Of a DNA stretch of 64,000 bases, positions 12,378 to 25,600 are shown one piece after another. Source of the DNA: Argopecten irradians (taxonomy: Eukaryota > Mollusca > Bivalvia > Pectinida > Pectinidae); the NCBI RefSeq assembly GCF_041381155.1, contig NC_091137.1:12271765-12335764 (forward strand). The letters run 5' to 3'. Each line of letters opens with the position of its first letter. Position 1 is the stretch's first letter. A program made the translations under genes and the position numbers. The notes beneath the pieces were generated by a model. The model had not been told where the DNA came from, ran no database searches, and worked only from the letters and a program-made list of their open reading frames with translations.

Positions 12378-15300
12378 AGAACGTTTAATAAACCCAGGTT
12401 GGAAGGTATATTTAATTAACATCCTACATTCTGGAGCTGTTGAATGTCACTTCGGTAGGTTATTGGTTGGCGGATTAACTTTTACCATTAATTACATGTT
12501 TTTTGTATTAAAAGAGGAGGACAAATACCACAGAAATTTACTACCTTTGCTACAAATGTTTTCTTTGTCTTCTGAATTAAGCACCTAATATCATCTGTAT
12601 GCATTTATGGAATTCTTATTCACTTATTAAAATTCATCGTTAAGTCGTTGTGTTTATTTTTTGTATCAGTTGACATCTGAGATGTCTATAAATATAATAT
12701 ATAACTCCTCGTTTAAATGTCTAACAAAGTTTTTCATGTAAACAAATAAAATCATGATTTTTGTTTTTGTTTAAGATTAGTTACACTAAGGCATATCGGC
12801 ATCCTACGCATTAGTGTGTACAACTAGGGCCAAACTATCAGTTTGGTTTGAAGGTATATTAGTTTGGAACTGAAGTTTCTCTCTCTCTCTCTCTCGTACA
12901 TCACACACCATAGGGAGACAGCATGCAGTATAGAAATCGAGAAACAGACAAAGTCAAAACAGGTCCACTCCCAAAGTATAACCTATCTCTAATACACTCC
13001 TTACGGTAATCAATTTTAGTCTAAGTCGTTCGTCTCTCCAACTTAAAGGAGTAATTATATAGACAGTAAAGCTGATTTACGCAGAAAAAACCAACGTCCG
13101 ACTCCATCAAATTATCGTGTCTCCACTTCTACTTCTTTTTGGCGTTTTGGCTACTTGTTCTACATAGTTAAATAACCCTGACAGTTTAAAGGACATAAGT
13201 CAAAACAAACCAATTCTACATATACTTATTACATAATATAGAAATTCAGACGACCAGGGCTTGCACTTTACTGATTATGGAAATTTTTTACATTTCCACG
13301 AACCTTGTGAAACATTTGCCTTTCTTAGAACCGTTTTTCCATAAGCGATTCTTAAACCGAATCAGTGTGTAGCAAGAAAAAAATAACACTGGTTGGTTCA
13401 ACGATGATATACACACACATATAAAAAAAATGAAAATGGCAATTATGCAGCACACTGAATAAACTTACTAAGGCCTTAAACAACACGTTATTGTAACCCT
13501 ATACCGGGTATATGTAATGCTATATCTCATATCACTGCCATTACATATACGTTACAAAAGTTAGAAGGACGTAATCCGGTAAACGACACGAAACTGTTTC
13601 AATCCAAACGACAGAATAATCTTATTGGCATCATATCATTGTAACCCTACAACTTTCAAATCCTTGACGTCTAATAGCTGGAAATGCAAGTTAAAAACAA
13701 AATGGCCGTTCACTTCCTTGGAAACGGAAGCTATAGTCATTAAGCATCCAAAACATTTGAAATACAATATTTGTTATCCCAACGTGAAATTTTTTTTAAC
13801 TTGCATAGTCAGCTTTAAGGTCCCATATTCAAGCAACAGAGAGCAATCTACGCGATAATGAGATTCCTACATTTTTCTACGGTGCACAAGTACGTATTTT
13901 ATTGTTGGAAAAGGGGATTGTAGAATAATACGTTATCAGTGTTTGTGATCAATAGAAATACAGAGACCAATAAATATTGCCATGTGGAGTGAGTCTTCAT
14001 AAAATGCATTTAAATAGTCCGGCATGGTTATTATGACATAGCATTTTATCGAGCGCATATTCAAAGTCATTACCTTGTGCATTAAGTAGTTATTCATTAA
14101 ATGAATAATACCTGCATGCATATTCATAAAACTGATTCAATTCCATCGGACGCTCTTACAAGTTGAAGCATTTTCTTGTTTAGATGAGCGCCACCAAATT
14201 ATGATCAGGTTTGATACATGGTATTTCATGATTACTAGAGGCGAAGCAGACTGAAGTTTTTAAATGAATCCATCTGAAAAGCAGTCGAAACGCTATACCA
14301 AAATTATATATAGGCTTTGGTATATCTAATGTTATCTAACCAATACATTACAGAGATTAAGACGAGTAATTGGATGTACAATACACAATTTGTCTTACAT
14401 ATAGTTATATATAAAAAGGTTGTTTAAAGACAGATACCTTGTTGCAATTTGGGAAATAATTACATCATCTCCATTGGTGAATTTCTGAATTAACCCACGA
14501 ACGAATTCTAATTTTGGAATGGAACCCATGAAAAGCACAATAAATATTATCATTATTTTCCTCGTATTTCCTGTCAATTTTCCTTCTACCCAGATATTTG
14601 ATTTCCTTGGTTGTATACATCACGATCTTTGTGCTGATAGAAGCCTGCAAGAGAAGTACATTCAAGTAATAAAACTAATTCACTTTTGGAAAACTTATTT
14701 TCTTGTATTTGATATGGATTCAAAATAATTCCTAGAACTAGTTCTTCTTTCAGAAAACCAAACCCACCTTAAGTGACATTTTAAACGTAATTGCAGAGTT
14801 ATCCTTTGATATTCATTGGTATTCTACGAAGGCGAGAACGTGTTCATTAATAAAATGTTTCCATCATATCTTGATAAGATGCAAGACGCCCACATTTAGA
14901 GATCTTGTCATTAGCTGCCTTCCCTTTTCCTCTCACTTACACCAACACGAAACCCAATTAGTGGATATCGTCGTTGACATTTATAGCAAAAACATCACAC
15001 AAAAATCAATTATGTCTTTCAACTTACAAACGATAACGGCCATATCTTGGCGATTACACACTGTCTGGAGCAAATCGCTGGACCGCAGTTGGGCAGTCCC
15101 CTTATTATTAACTTGGTTTACTTTGATAGGGCTAATCAATTCACTGGCCGATTGCTACCTCCGTAGATAGGTAGTCATGCATTTAATGAGGTTTGCAATC
15201 CTGCATATTCTATAATCTTTGGTGAAGTGACGAGAAAGACTTCATTATAAAATCTGGTATGGCTAGGTCAGTCACGTCATTATAACGAGAGTGACGGATT

Positions 15301-17568
15301 GTTATCGGTTTCCTCCGGTGTCAATAAATCTTTATTTTTTAAATTCTCCTATTTACTGTCAATGATTTTGTTGAATTAATTCTATCAAATGAAAATGAGA
15401 ACAATGTTTATCCCACATGTCATCGACTCTTTTATTCCTATTATTGAATTCTACAGTTCATTGCAGGTAACGTTAAAACTGTGTCTGATTCCAAAGTCAT
15501 CTAATATCGTCCGAAGAAGCAGGTTGTATCAATTGCAACATTTCGTGCTAATAATTTCAGTATGGCTGGAATAACCCAGCGTAGGCCTGTACAAATATGC
15601 ATGTCTTTTAGAGATAATAATGCTCCGTACATAAGTGTCCCTCTATGTCATTCAGTGATGTTAAAGACCCATATATCAATTGTTCCGAAATACTTACTTT
15701 AAATTCACCTTAGGAACGCAATGCAAAAGCAACGAAACAAAATCACAAGTAAAGAAATTGTCTTTGTAATGAGTTTCTATGGAGAATAAGTAATTTCCTT
15801 AAATTACTGAAAAATGGTTCAACCCTCTTAGTCTCGTTATTAGTTGAAACCTGTTGGTAATGGAATTCTACTAAAATCATACTAATAAGAAGAAATAAAA
15901 AAAAAACAATCGTTGACAAATGATTAGCTGCAATAGATCCAATGTTAAAGAAGAAGTTTGAGAAATTAGAGCGAGTTGTAGACAGAATCAGTCTAATCTA
16001 CAAACAATATCAATTAAGTTATCAATCGAATACATGTACATATCAACTAATTTCGAATTTGATACAATACAGCATAAAAAATATTTGAAAATTGAAAATC
16101 AACAAAATACTTGTCCTTAAGCCATATATTCGCATTTTATACAATAAATCTAGCTAGTATGTCCTTGGAGCACAACATGTATAGTATCATCAAACGTTCA
16201 TAGACAATATGAAATGCAATGCTAAACTTTCAAACTGGCTCACAGTATCACAATTTCACTTGTCAATTACTATCCGCAATATATTGAATATTCTGTGATG
16301 TTTGTAGTGAATGAATAGATCCATGGCTCAGTTGCCCCATTTTTATTTGCAGCATGTTTCCTTAGTGAGCCCCTGTGGAAAACCAAAGGGGATTTACCAT
16401 AAAATCCCACGTTCTAAATATTCACATTGTAAACAGATAAACAACGAGATAAAAAGACGACTGTTGCATTACATAAACGATTTAAATGCTGCACACTACT
16501 TTTGTACTTGTAGTAATATATTGTTTTGAGCTGTTTGTATAAAGTAAACGTTAGAAGACACGAAACCGTCCGCTTTGTTTTAAATTGCCAGTTGGTAAAA
16601 GTTTTCCTGTCTTATTCGAACACGCCCCATTTTTACGTCATACTTAGTTTCATTTAAACAATTCCAAAAATAAGAAATGAGCTAACCATATAAACAAAAT
16701 GTTGTTGACTTAGAACAAACAGGCCATAATATTACAGTTTGCTGGATTCACGATTCCAAAAATTATAATATATGATACTGAGCTGGATAACTTCGATTTA
16801 GACAATGTAAAATATATCCAATATATGGCAAAAGTGTGACTAAAACATTTCACTTTTACTTATATAATCATGATCGAGCTATACATTCGCAGCTTTAGCA
16901 ACAAAATAAATACATGATTAAAAAACATATGTGCATCAACGACGTAAACAATAAAAGAGATACATGTGAATATGTGTATCAGCGAAATCAATATAAATCG
17001 AGTCATTTATTGATCAAAGTTGGTTTCATGTTAATGCATAGGTCAAGATAATGCCAACATGTTTGGCTGTCTTCAACCATTTTTCTTCATTTTCACTTTT
17101 ACTTTCCTAAAAATAAAGATTACCAATAACTTTTGCATTTATTTTCTTTCACATTATAATTCATACTAGCAGTATGGCATAATACATGTTATTAATCGCA
17201 GGGCTTTTCATTCCAATAAGATTTGAAATGAGTGTTCATTTCATGAGATTTCGTGAAATGAGTCTTAAAAAGTGTTAATAATAACTACATTACTATTCAT
17301 TTCGAAGAATTTTAACATCGTCAAAAAGGTGCTGCAAGAATTCCAGCGGAGGTAGCCGTTATGTCCCGACGTCCATGAATGCAGACGTCACATCATCATT
17401 TCTGTCATGACGTCACAATGAATTTCCTGTCCGACAAAGTCAATGAAAATCGTTCCCATAAAAATATTACACGTGTGAAGTCACTGGATATCAGACGGAT
17501 TATGTGATATATATACTTATGATAATATAGGCAGACCGCTTCATCGGACAAGCACACCTGGTTACAGG
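12378..17568. other. Intergenic stretch without supported genes
   Basis: AT-rich sequence with a short CT microsatellite at 12879-12895. The open frames of 60-99 codons here start at non-ATG codons or have no domain, signal peptide or splice context. I see no RNA gene. Confidence 0.5.
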
Positions 17569-17883
17569 CATCCTTGATACTCCAGGGGTTCCGATACCTA
17601 CGATCTCTGCACCCTTGTACTATCTCATAGTGAAACTGGGGGCAACAGAACAGAACAGGTAATTTAGTCCTTTGATGTTCATCAAAAGAGCCGTATAACG
17701 ATACACTGTGGTTTGCTGTGTGGCTTTGATGTTAGGCGTCGCTCTCTCTGTAGCCTTCAAAGGAAATCTTTGCTGACCTGTGATTGGTCAAATGTTTTTC
17801 GCTGAACTGCCTTCAATTTTACTATGAGATAATCCAGGGGTGTAGAGATCATAAGTGATCGGAACCCGTGGAGTATCGAGGTA
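17569..17883. mobile_element. MITE family B with 62-bp inverted ends and 9-bp target duplication
   Basis: The left arm 17571-17632 contains TACTCCAGGGGTTCCGAT, and the right arm 17821-17882 is its diverged reverse complement. The element is flanked by the direct repeat GGTTACAGG at 17560-17568 and 17884-17892. Long inverted ends with a 9-bp duplication are typical of Mutator-like (MULE-type) elements. There is no open frame, so it would be non-autonomous. A short relative lies at 37887-37966. Confidence 0.7.
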
Positions 17884-17945
17884 GGTTACAGGTAAACTGC
17901 TCGATAATGAAAACCCGCGAAAATTAGTCGGCGCCAAAATATTAC

Positions 17946-17990
17946 AAAAACATATACATGTTGTAAAAACCGTAAATGCGTGAAAATATT
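17946..17990 (+). repeat. Dispersed motif, copy left of the foldback element
   Basis: AAAACATATACATG followed by AAACCGTAAATGCG. Two similar copies stand to the right of the foldback element at 19418-19500 (with TATAGTAAAACCGTAAA). They look like fragments of one dispersed repeat. Confidence 0.4.
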
Positions 17991-18011
17991 ACTTAAGCAT
18001 TATTCTCAATG

Positions 18012-18127
18012 TCTTTTGGGGTTATGAAGTCATAGACAAAACCGGACGGACATTCCTCATAGACGCGAAGTGTTTATGAGAAAGAATGTCCATCCGTTTT
18101 CTGTCTATGACTTCATAACCCTAAAGG
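18012..18127. repeat. Hairpin element nested in the left end of the foldback element
   Basis: GGTTATGAAGTCATAGAC at 18020-18037 pairs with GTCTATGACTTCATAACC at 18103-18120, and the stem continues inwards through ACGGACATTC and GAATGTCCAT. The arms are about 36 bases around a 40-base centre. The base order outside it suggests it split the left end of the neighbouring inverted-repeat element (see findings). Confidence 0.7.
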
Positions 18128-19120
18128 TACGATGGCCGACAGGAGCCTGGCAAAAAGATATGAAAAAACTGTAACGCTTTTTATCATGGTACAGTTTTTT
18201 CACATGTTTGTGTACCATAAATGGTACAAAAACATGAAAGCATGGTACACAAAGATGTGAAAGCAGTACTTTCTGTACTAAAAGAACGGCCGAAAACAGC
18301 CATGGCACAGAAACATGTAAAAGGCGAGAGACTCAAAGGTTACTGAGTTTGACAAATGACTTCCTGATAAAGCTGTCAACAGTTAGATTGCATACACCTT
18401 CATGGAAAACACCATAAAACAATTAGACAAATTCGATAATTGTGGCAACCATGTTTCATTTATTTGTCTACATTATAAGAATGCCCACATCATACAGGTT
18501 TTATATAACAATTCTAGGCCCAAAGTTACAGCCGAAAAATAGCAGAATAGTTTCGTTTCTGTTTTTCCTCAGAAGTGCTCAACGACATTTTACGCTTGTT
18601 GTGACGCCCTAATCAAACTCCTGCTGTTCGGGGTCAGGTCAGGTCATGGTGTTTGATAACAACATTCCAATGCTCCTTTCACATCTTTGTGTACTACGCT
18701 TTCGCGTGTTTTTGTACCACTGATGGGACAAAAAGATGTGAAAGCTCAGACCCTTTCATATGTTTCTGTACCACGCTTTCACATGTTTTTGTACCACTGA
18801 TGGTACAGAAAGATGTGAAATGTAAGTCGTTTCACATGTTTATGTACCATGCTTTCACATCTTTTTGTACCATCAGTGGTACAAAAACATGTGAAAAGGA
18901 TTTAGCTTTCACATCTTTTCGCCGGCTCATTTCGGCTATTGGTACATAAACATGTGAATGTAATCTGAATTTTCCAGAGATGTTTATAATCTTTCTGTAA
19001 CGCACTTTCACATGTTTTCGTACCATATCATGGTACACAAACATGTGAAAAAACTGTACCATGATAAAAAGCTTTACAGTTTTTTCATATCTTTTTGCCA
19101 GGCTCCTGTCGGCCATCGTA
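18128..19120. mobile_element. Foldback element, about 1 kb, with 90-bp inverted ends and internal palindromes
   Basis: The left arm 18128-18217 and right arm 19031-19120 are almost identical inverted copies beginning TACGATGGCCGACAGGAGCC. The interior is filled with variants of TTTCACATGTTTTTGTACCA in alternating orientation, so TGGTACA...TGTGAAA palindromes recur about ten times. The open frames here (18105-18308, 18653-18949, 18832-19116, 19012-19320) are just this motif translated and are not genes. No transposase is visible, so it would be non-autonomous. TAAAGG stands immediately outside both ends and may be a target duplication or an effect of the nested hairpin. Confidence 0.75.
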
Positions 19121-19417
19121 TAAAGGATATTGAGAATAATGCTAATAATTTAATTCAGATAACTCAATCAGGTACTAATAATGCATACATTTTCGTGATT
19201 TTACTTACTTTTACATTAAAACAAATGGAGTTGAGGCGCATTGATATCTTATCCAATAATTCAGTTTGGCCAATGACTGCCGCTTTTAAAATGCCCCGTG
19301 AAAACGTTCGGTACGTATGACGTCATTATACATGACGTACCATTCTTTCGGTCTATGGAGAAATCACCTCAAAGATCTAACCAATAGAAATAAGTGCAAC
19401 ATATGAAATTAAATTAT

Positions 19418-19500
19418 AAAAACATATACATGTATAGTAAAACCGTAAAGACGTAAAAATATTTCAAAGACATATACATGTATAGTAAAACCGTAAAGGC
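19418..19500 (+). repeat. Dispersed motif, two copies in tandem
   Basis: CATATACATGTATAGTAAAA occurs twice at a spacing of 48 bases, each followed by CCGTAAAG. It resembles the segment at 17946-17990 on the other side of the foldback element. Confidence 0.55.
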
Positions 19501-19760
19501 GAGATCGCCGTGAAAATAAACTGGTTTACAAAATTTACAGCCGAACTATAGTTCTGTAGATCATGTGTGTAAGATTCTGAGATAATTATGTTAAGATGAA
19601 CACATTCACAGTTAAAAAAAAAACATATTTCACTTAAAGTGGAATGAGCAATAACATTCTTAATAAAGGAGGTAATATGAAATACACAATTTAATTCGTC
19701 GAAAGTACTAAAAATATTTTTTTTAAATGTATTTGTAGATAAAATAAATTAGATGTTTAC

Positions 19761-20575
19761 AGATAAAATCAGATCAGACCTATTCTGTAGATATTGTAGA
19801 TAATCAGATCAGACCTATTCTGTAGATATTGTAGATAATCAGATCAGACCTATTCTGTAGATATTGTAGATAATCAGATCAGACCTATTCTGTAGATATT
19901 GTAGATAATCAGATCAGACCTATTCTGTAGATATTGTAGATAATCAGATCAGACCTATTCTATTCTGTAGATATTGTAGATAATCAGATCAGACCTATTC
20001 TGTAGATATTGTAGATAATCAGATCAGACCTATTCTGTAGATCTTGTAGATAATCAGATCAGGCCTATTCTGTTGATATTGTAAATAATCAGATCAGGCC
20101 TATTCTGTAGATATTGTAGATAATCAGATCAGGCCTATTCTGTAGATATTGTAGATAATCAGATCAGACCTATTCTGTAGATATTGTAGATAATCAGATC
20201 AGACCTATTCTGTAGATATTGTAGATAATCAGATCAGACCTATTCTGTAGATCTTGTAGATAATCATATCAGACCTATTCTGTAGATATTGTAAATAATC
20301 AGATCAGGCCTATTCTGTAGATATTGTAGATAATCAGATCAGACCTATTATGTAGATATTGTAGATAATCAGATCAGGCCTATTCTGTAGATATTGTAGA
20401 TAATCAGATCAGACCTATTCTGTAGATATTGTAGATAATCATATCAGACCTTTTCTGTAGATATTGTAGATAATCAGATCAGACCTATTCTGTAGATATT
20501 GTAGATAATCAGATCAGACCTATTCTGTAGATATTGCAGATAATCAGATCAGACCTATTCTGTAGATATTGTAGA
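19761..20575. repeat. 35-bp minisatellite, about 23 copies
   Basis: Units of 35 bp contain ATCAGATCAGACCTATTCTG. Variants include AGGCC for AGACC, a TATTC duplication near 19945 and several single-base changes, so it is older or less homogenised than the 8-kb array. It is unrelated in sequence to that array despite the same period. Confidence 0.95.
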
Positions 20576-20753
20576 ATTAGTTCGGCGCATTCAATTTGTA
20601 CCTCAAAAACGATCCTTCAGATTTAGCGCAAAAATGAATACGCGCAATTATAATATGGATATAGAAACAATAACAGAAAACACTATTAAATTAGAACCAC
20701 TTTCCGAAAAGAGGTTAGATAAGATTACCGCAAAATAAATGTATTGCTATCTA

Positions 20754-20803
20754 AGAAAGAAAGAAAGAAAGAAAAAGAAAGAAAGAAAGAAAGAGAGAAA
20801 GAT
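20754..20803. repeat. GAAA microsatellite
   Basis: About 50 bases of AAGA/GAAA tetranucleotides with small interruptions. Confidence 0.9.
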
Positions 20804-20990
20804 GACAAACAAACCGAATACGGATGGTAAGGTGACGGTGACAATACTTCATCAACATTGAAGTTTAAACTTTTCAAACGATTAAAGTAGCCAATTATCT
20901 CTACATGGTTGTTTTACCAACACTTTTGATATTATAAAATACCATAATAGCAAAATTCCTGAGTGTAATTCATGCTGTTTTGTAATAGCT

Positions 20991-22562
20991 ATGATTTGTT
21001 CTTCCATACCAGGTGATTCCACTGTTAATCAACTATTGTTTATTTATAATGAAATTGTTAGCAATATGGACCAGGGTAAGGAACTTCGATTTATTTTTTG
21101 TGACATAAGTAAAGCTTTTGACAGAGTATGGCATAAAGGTCTTTTACATAAACTCCAGATGTATGGAATAAATGGAAATTTACTTCTATGGTTCGACAAT
21201 TACCTATCTGATAGATTACAAAGAGTGACCACAGAAGGCTACTATTCACAGTTCAAGGTTGTAAATGCTGGGGTACCCCAGGGATCAGTACTCGGGCCTC
21301 TTCTTTTCCTCCTCTACATCAACGATATCACTGATAATCTTTCAACTAATATCAAACTTTTTGCAGATGACACCTCCTTGTACGTAATTATAGATGAAAA
21401 CCCAGCACAAGCAGCTCAAGCACTAACAACTGACCTCTCTAACATTAGTGAATGGGCAAAAACATGGGACATCAAATTTAACCCTAACAAAACTAAATCA
21501 GTACTATTTTCCAGAAAACATAACAAAAACAGCCCCCCAATAAACTTCTAAAACAATCAAATTACTGACACATCTGAACACAAACACTTAGGGCTTACAC
21601 TAAAGGACGATGCATCATGGAAACAACATATCCTTAACATATATGAAAAAGCAGACAGTAGATTAAACATTCTTCGTTACATTAAAAATAAAGTAAATCG
21701 TCAGTCATTAATTAAAATTTACACAGCATTTATTAGGCCAATCTTAGAATACGCAGATATAATATGGGATAATTGCACACAACAATCAAAAGACCTTTTA
21801 GAATCTGTCCAATTAGAAGCAGCCAGAATTATTACAGGACTTAGGTCTGGAACATCTCACAATAAACTTTATACAGAACTTGGATGGGAAACACTATCAG
21901 TAAGAAGACACAAACATAAACTAATAATGATGTACAAAATAATGCATGGCCTATCACCACAATACTTACAAGATATCCTAAATCCTTTCAATAACATTAA
22001 CAATCAAAACAATAATGGCTATGCTCTCAGACAAACAAGAATATTTAATCCACCAATATGCAGAACTAATAATTATTTTGATAGTTTCATCCCACTAATG
22101 TGTCGCACTATAAACACTTCTGATAACAATCTCTTTAACTCTCCTTCTCTCTCAGCCTTTAAACACCAACTTAATAAAGATGTCCCAGTTGTAATTGAAT
22201 CGACCAAAATTTTTAAAACAGAAGGTGATAGAAGAGCTAATATTATTCTTTGTCAACTTAGAAATTTGTGTAGTAATCTTAATTCCCACCTATATACTGA
22301 CCATCTATCTGATGATACATCTTGTGCTTGTTCTTTTGAAAATGAAACTATATCCCACTATTTCCTCGAATGTCCTTTATATGACCAACATAGACTTTCC
22401 CTGTTCACCTCCATTAGTAGTTATGCAAATCATAACCATATTGATATCAATATTCTTCTTCAAGGCTGTCCTGACTGTGATAAAACTATAAACAGACAGT
22501 TACTTCACGATGTTCACCTATATATAGGTAAATCTAGACGTTTTAATCTCTATATGATTTAA
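20991..22562 (+). pseudogene. Non-LTR retrotransposon reverse transcriptase, one in-frame stop
   Basis: One continuous frame of about 523 codons is interrupted only by TAA at 21549-21551. The first part has the reverse transcriptase blocks in order: PGDSTVNQL, motif A with FCDISKAFDRVWH (residues 36-48), AGVPQGSVLGPLLF (93-106) and the catalytic FADDTSLY (124-131). After the stop the frame continues through the thumb region (YTAFIRPILEYADIIW) to a C-terminal CCHC-like pattern in which CACSFE is followed by HYFLEC. The upstream apurinic endonuclease is missing and the first residues do not match the usual QSGF lead-in, so the copy is truncated at about 21004. The type resembles CR1/Jockey-group LINEs; the exact clade is not decided. 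Confidence 0.85.
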
Positions 22563-22625
22563 ATTAGCCATGACATAAGTTTTTGACATAAGTTTTTGAA
22601 ATAAGCTTTTAAAATTTTAAGATTC

Positions 22626-22659
<34 letters not shown>
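21004..22659 (+). mobile_element. 5'-truncated LINE with poly-A tail
   Basis: The element covers the reverse transcriptase, a short AT-rich 3' tail and a run of 30 A at 22630-22659. The intact tail and single stop indicate a fairly young dead-on-arrival insertion. I could not identify a target-site duplication: the bases after the tail (CCAACAACATTTG) have no exact match at the 5' junction. Confidence 0.8.
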
Positions 22660-22661
<2 letters not shown>

Positions 22662-25600
22662 AACAACATTTGAATAACGTTGTATAAATTCTACTCTAAT
22701 TATCCTCTGATAAAGATATACTTGGAGTATTTTGTTGAGCATGGTTGTTTTAATACGGTTACTTTGTTTTATTCTATATACAGCATACACTTATCTTATT
22801 AAAAGAATATACATGTATATTTTCAATTATTTTCAGGAAATTTAACAGTATTGAGAGCAATGACAAGTGTATATATATACACATGGACTGTTGGTCATTG
22901 TCTGTCAATATCTGAGTAACATTTGGTCTAATTAGTAATATAACATGTTCTTGTATTAAAATAATAGCTGTATTTGTATTATGTGTGCTGTGTGAATGGA
23001 GTATGCAAAAGAGTTATCTCCCTTTATCTGTTGTAAAATTTCATTTCAAAACTTAAATATAAAATCTATAATTGATGTAAGTTTAAACTATTACTTTTGC
23101 CACAATTGGAGAGAATTTATATAGGCTTTGCCTGTTATTTAATCCATTTGACCTGTAACATCTTTGTCAATAAAATTTGTTGAAATGAAATTTGTTCTTC
23201 CATTGCTGCATTATGTACTATTTTCCAATTATGCAGGGTAATGCCTTGGCCTCGAAAGTATGATCCACGAAATATTAATAATTGGCTGAACTGTAAATCA
23301 ATTTCAAGCTAAATCGCTATATTTTGATTTGTGAAGATTTAATTTTTTTTTATTTAAATATATATTATATTATTCTATTAAATTAAAAATATTCGGCTTT
23401 TTTTTATTTAAGTTATACTTAGAAAAAATAAATTGTTGGATTTGGTGATCAATTTTTAGATTTGGTAATCAGTTGTTTGACTTGGTGTTTAGCTCAAGAT
23501 TAGAAACATACATTTCATCCGAAACACACATGTAATTTATTGATGACATATTCGCAGTTTGATGTGTTAGTTCATTTGCGATACGATCCATACATATAAT
23601 GTTACATAAATATATTTTTTGATGCAAAATGCAATACAGATGATAGTATAATGACAATTTGATTCAATACAAACATTGGTGTTTAGGTTACTTAAAGTAT
23701 TAAATACAAAAAGATGCGACTAATTCCATTGTTTTTAGATAAATAGATAAAGAAATGTTTCGATGGACATTATTAGCATGATTCAAAACTATGAGAACTA
23801 TCACATACTAGTATCCCAATTTCATAATTCATTCATTACCCGCCCTATATATTGACTTGTGTCTTTGATAACCTTGTTTCAGGTTTATTAAGAAAAGTCA
23901 TGAATAATTAAGTTTAAAAGATGTAAAGTAAACAGCCACGCGTATGTATATACAATTTCTGACCAGTAAAACCCGCTAAAGATAAACATGTTTAGTAATG
24001 CGACACCTGTTGAAGGTATAGGTTCACATGGAATTTCCAAGGTATCTTGGCAGAAAATAAAAGCCTCGAGAAATCTAAACCCCTTAACATGCCAGACAAT
24101 AATGGTTGATATATCTATCAATCAGTATCATTTTCTGAAATACAGTTTATATAGTACAATAGCGTTACTATATGTACACATTGTGTATTGTATATACATG
24201 TACACCGCTAGCTGTAATGATATCCCTACGGTGCCCCGCTCGCGGATTCTTGACGGGGAATACCCATTCAAAATACCAAAATACGTCTCTTGATTGCTTT
24301 CGTCTTCCTTCATTCAGTCTTGTTTTATTAATGTCTACATATCAAGTAGTTAAATACACTCATTGATGATAATCAGCTGCCGGTAAACGTAAGTATTGAT
24401 TATTATTTTCTGATATTGAAAAGACCTTTAGAGATGTGCCAGTAGTTGGATGTAAGCAAATGCAATGTTAACCAAACACATATCTACAACTGACCGTTTT
24501 ATTTGGCTAATAATTTTGCCCATAAGCCCGGTAGATGTTGTAAATATAAATAAAAAATACCATTACATCAACACTACTGTAAGCAATGAACGGATCTGAA
24601 TGGACTAGTCATTATTTTTTCTATTTATAATTCAAATTGATTTATTATAGCGTAAATTATGAAGCCTGCCCGTAGACCCCCGACTCCGTTGTGAAACAGA
24701 AAACTAGACTGTCCATTATAGATAGGAGGTAGATACGGACATATGGGTAGACGTTTGATAAGTTACTGATAAATCATTTCTCTACGGGCTATGTGTACCT
24801 TTACTCAAGTAATGACTCAGGCTTTATCATAAAGCGATACATCTTAACCAGGCATTTAACATGGTTGGATTAATTAAAGTACATCAGCACAGCAGCATAC
24901 ATCCCTTTTGTGGCGATGGTCATATCTTATCATTTCAGAGAGTGTTATATTGATAAATGTGGCGAAAGCCTAATGTAACAGATTATGCACAAGTCTCCAT
25001 ATTCTTGCTGAGTAATATATCGAAAACATATTCCACTTGCTTTTTCAAGGACATATTTGATATTCTACAGATCCTTCCTAATTAGAGGTAATATCAATTA
25101 TCAGCGAGTAGGATATCCGAGTGTGTTAAGATAAAGTAAAAGTCACAGGTTCGAACTCCGGTTTGACAGATATATGTTTGAATATACATGATATTTATAT
25201 CTTTTTCTAAATCTTCGGTTTATTAATTGTAAAGTCTGGTTGCGTATAATCTAGTGTTACCAGATTTATTCCGTCTAAAATAAAAACGTGGATGTTCATA
25301 TAAGGATTGATCTTCATTTGATTAAATTAACTCTTCCTTATAAGTACTATCTCAAGTCCCTGGAGATAGTAAATCGATAAAGGGAGATAATTAAGACACT
25401 TTAAAACTTTCATAACCTCGTTAAGTTATTATCTCCGACCTAGAACAAAAGTTACAATGAAAAGTATTCCAAACATTAGGCAAGCTCAAAAGAGTTGAGC
25501 TGTACAACGGGCATGAAACCCCAAAAAATAAAGACTGTCAGGTAATAAATGAATTACATATTCTAGTTTATCAACGCTTTACTGCATATTCAGAGGCAGA

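Noticed and set aside
18105-19320. Small proteins with recurrent MVQKDVK/MVHKHVK-like words
   Set aside because: They are translations of the palindromic motif of the foldback element, on both strands.
22660-22672. Target-site duplication for the 21-kb LINE
   Set aside because: The bases after the poly-A tail have no exact counterpart at the 5' junction; CCAACACTTTT at 20917 is too distant and too weak a match.
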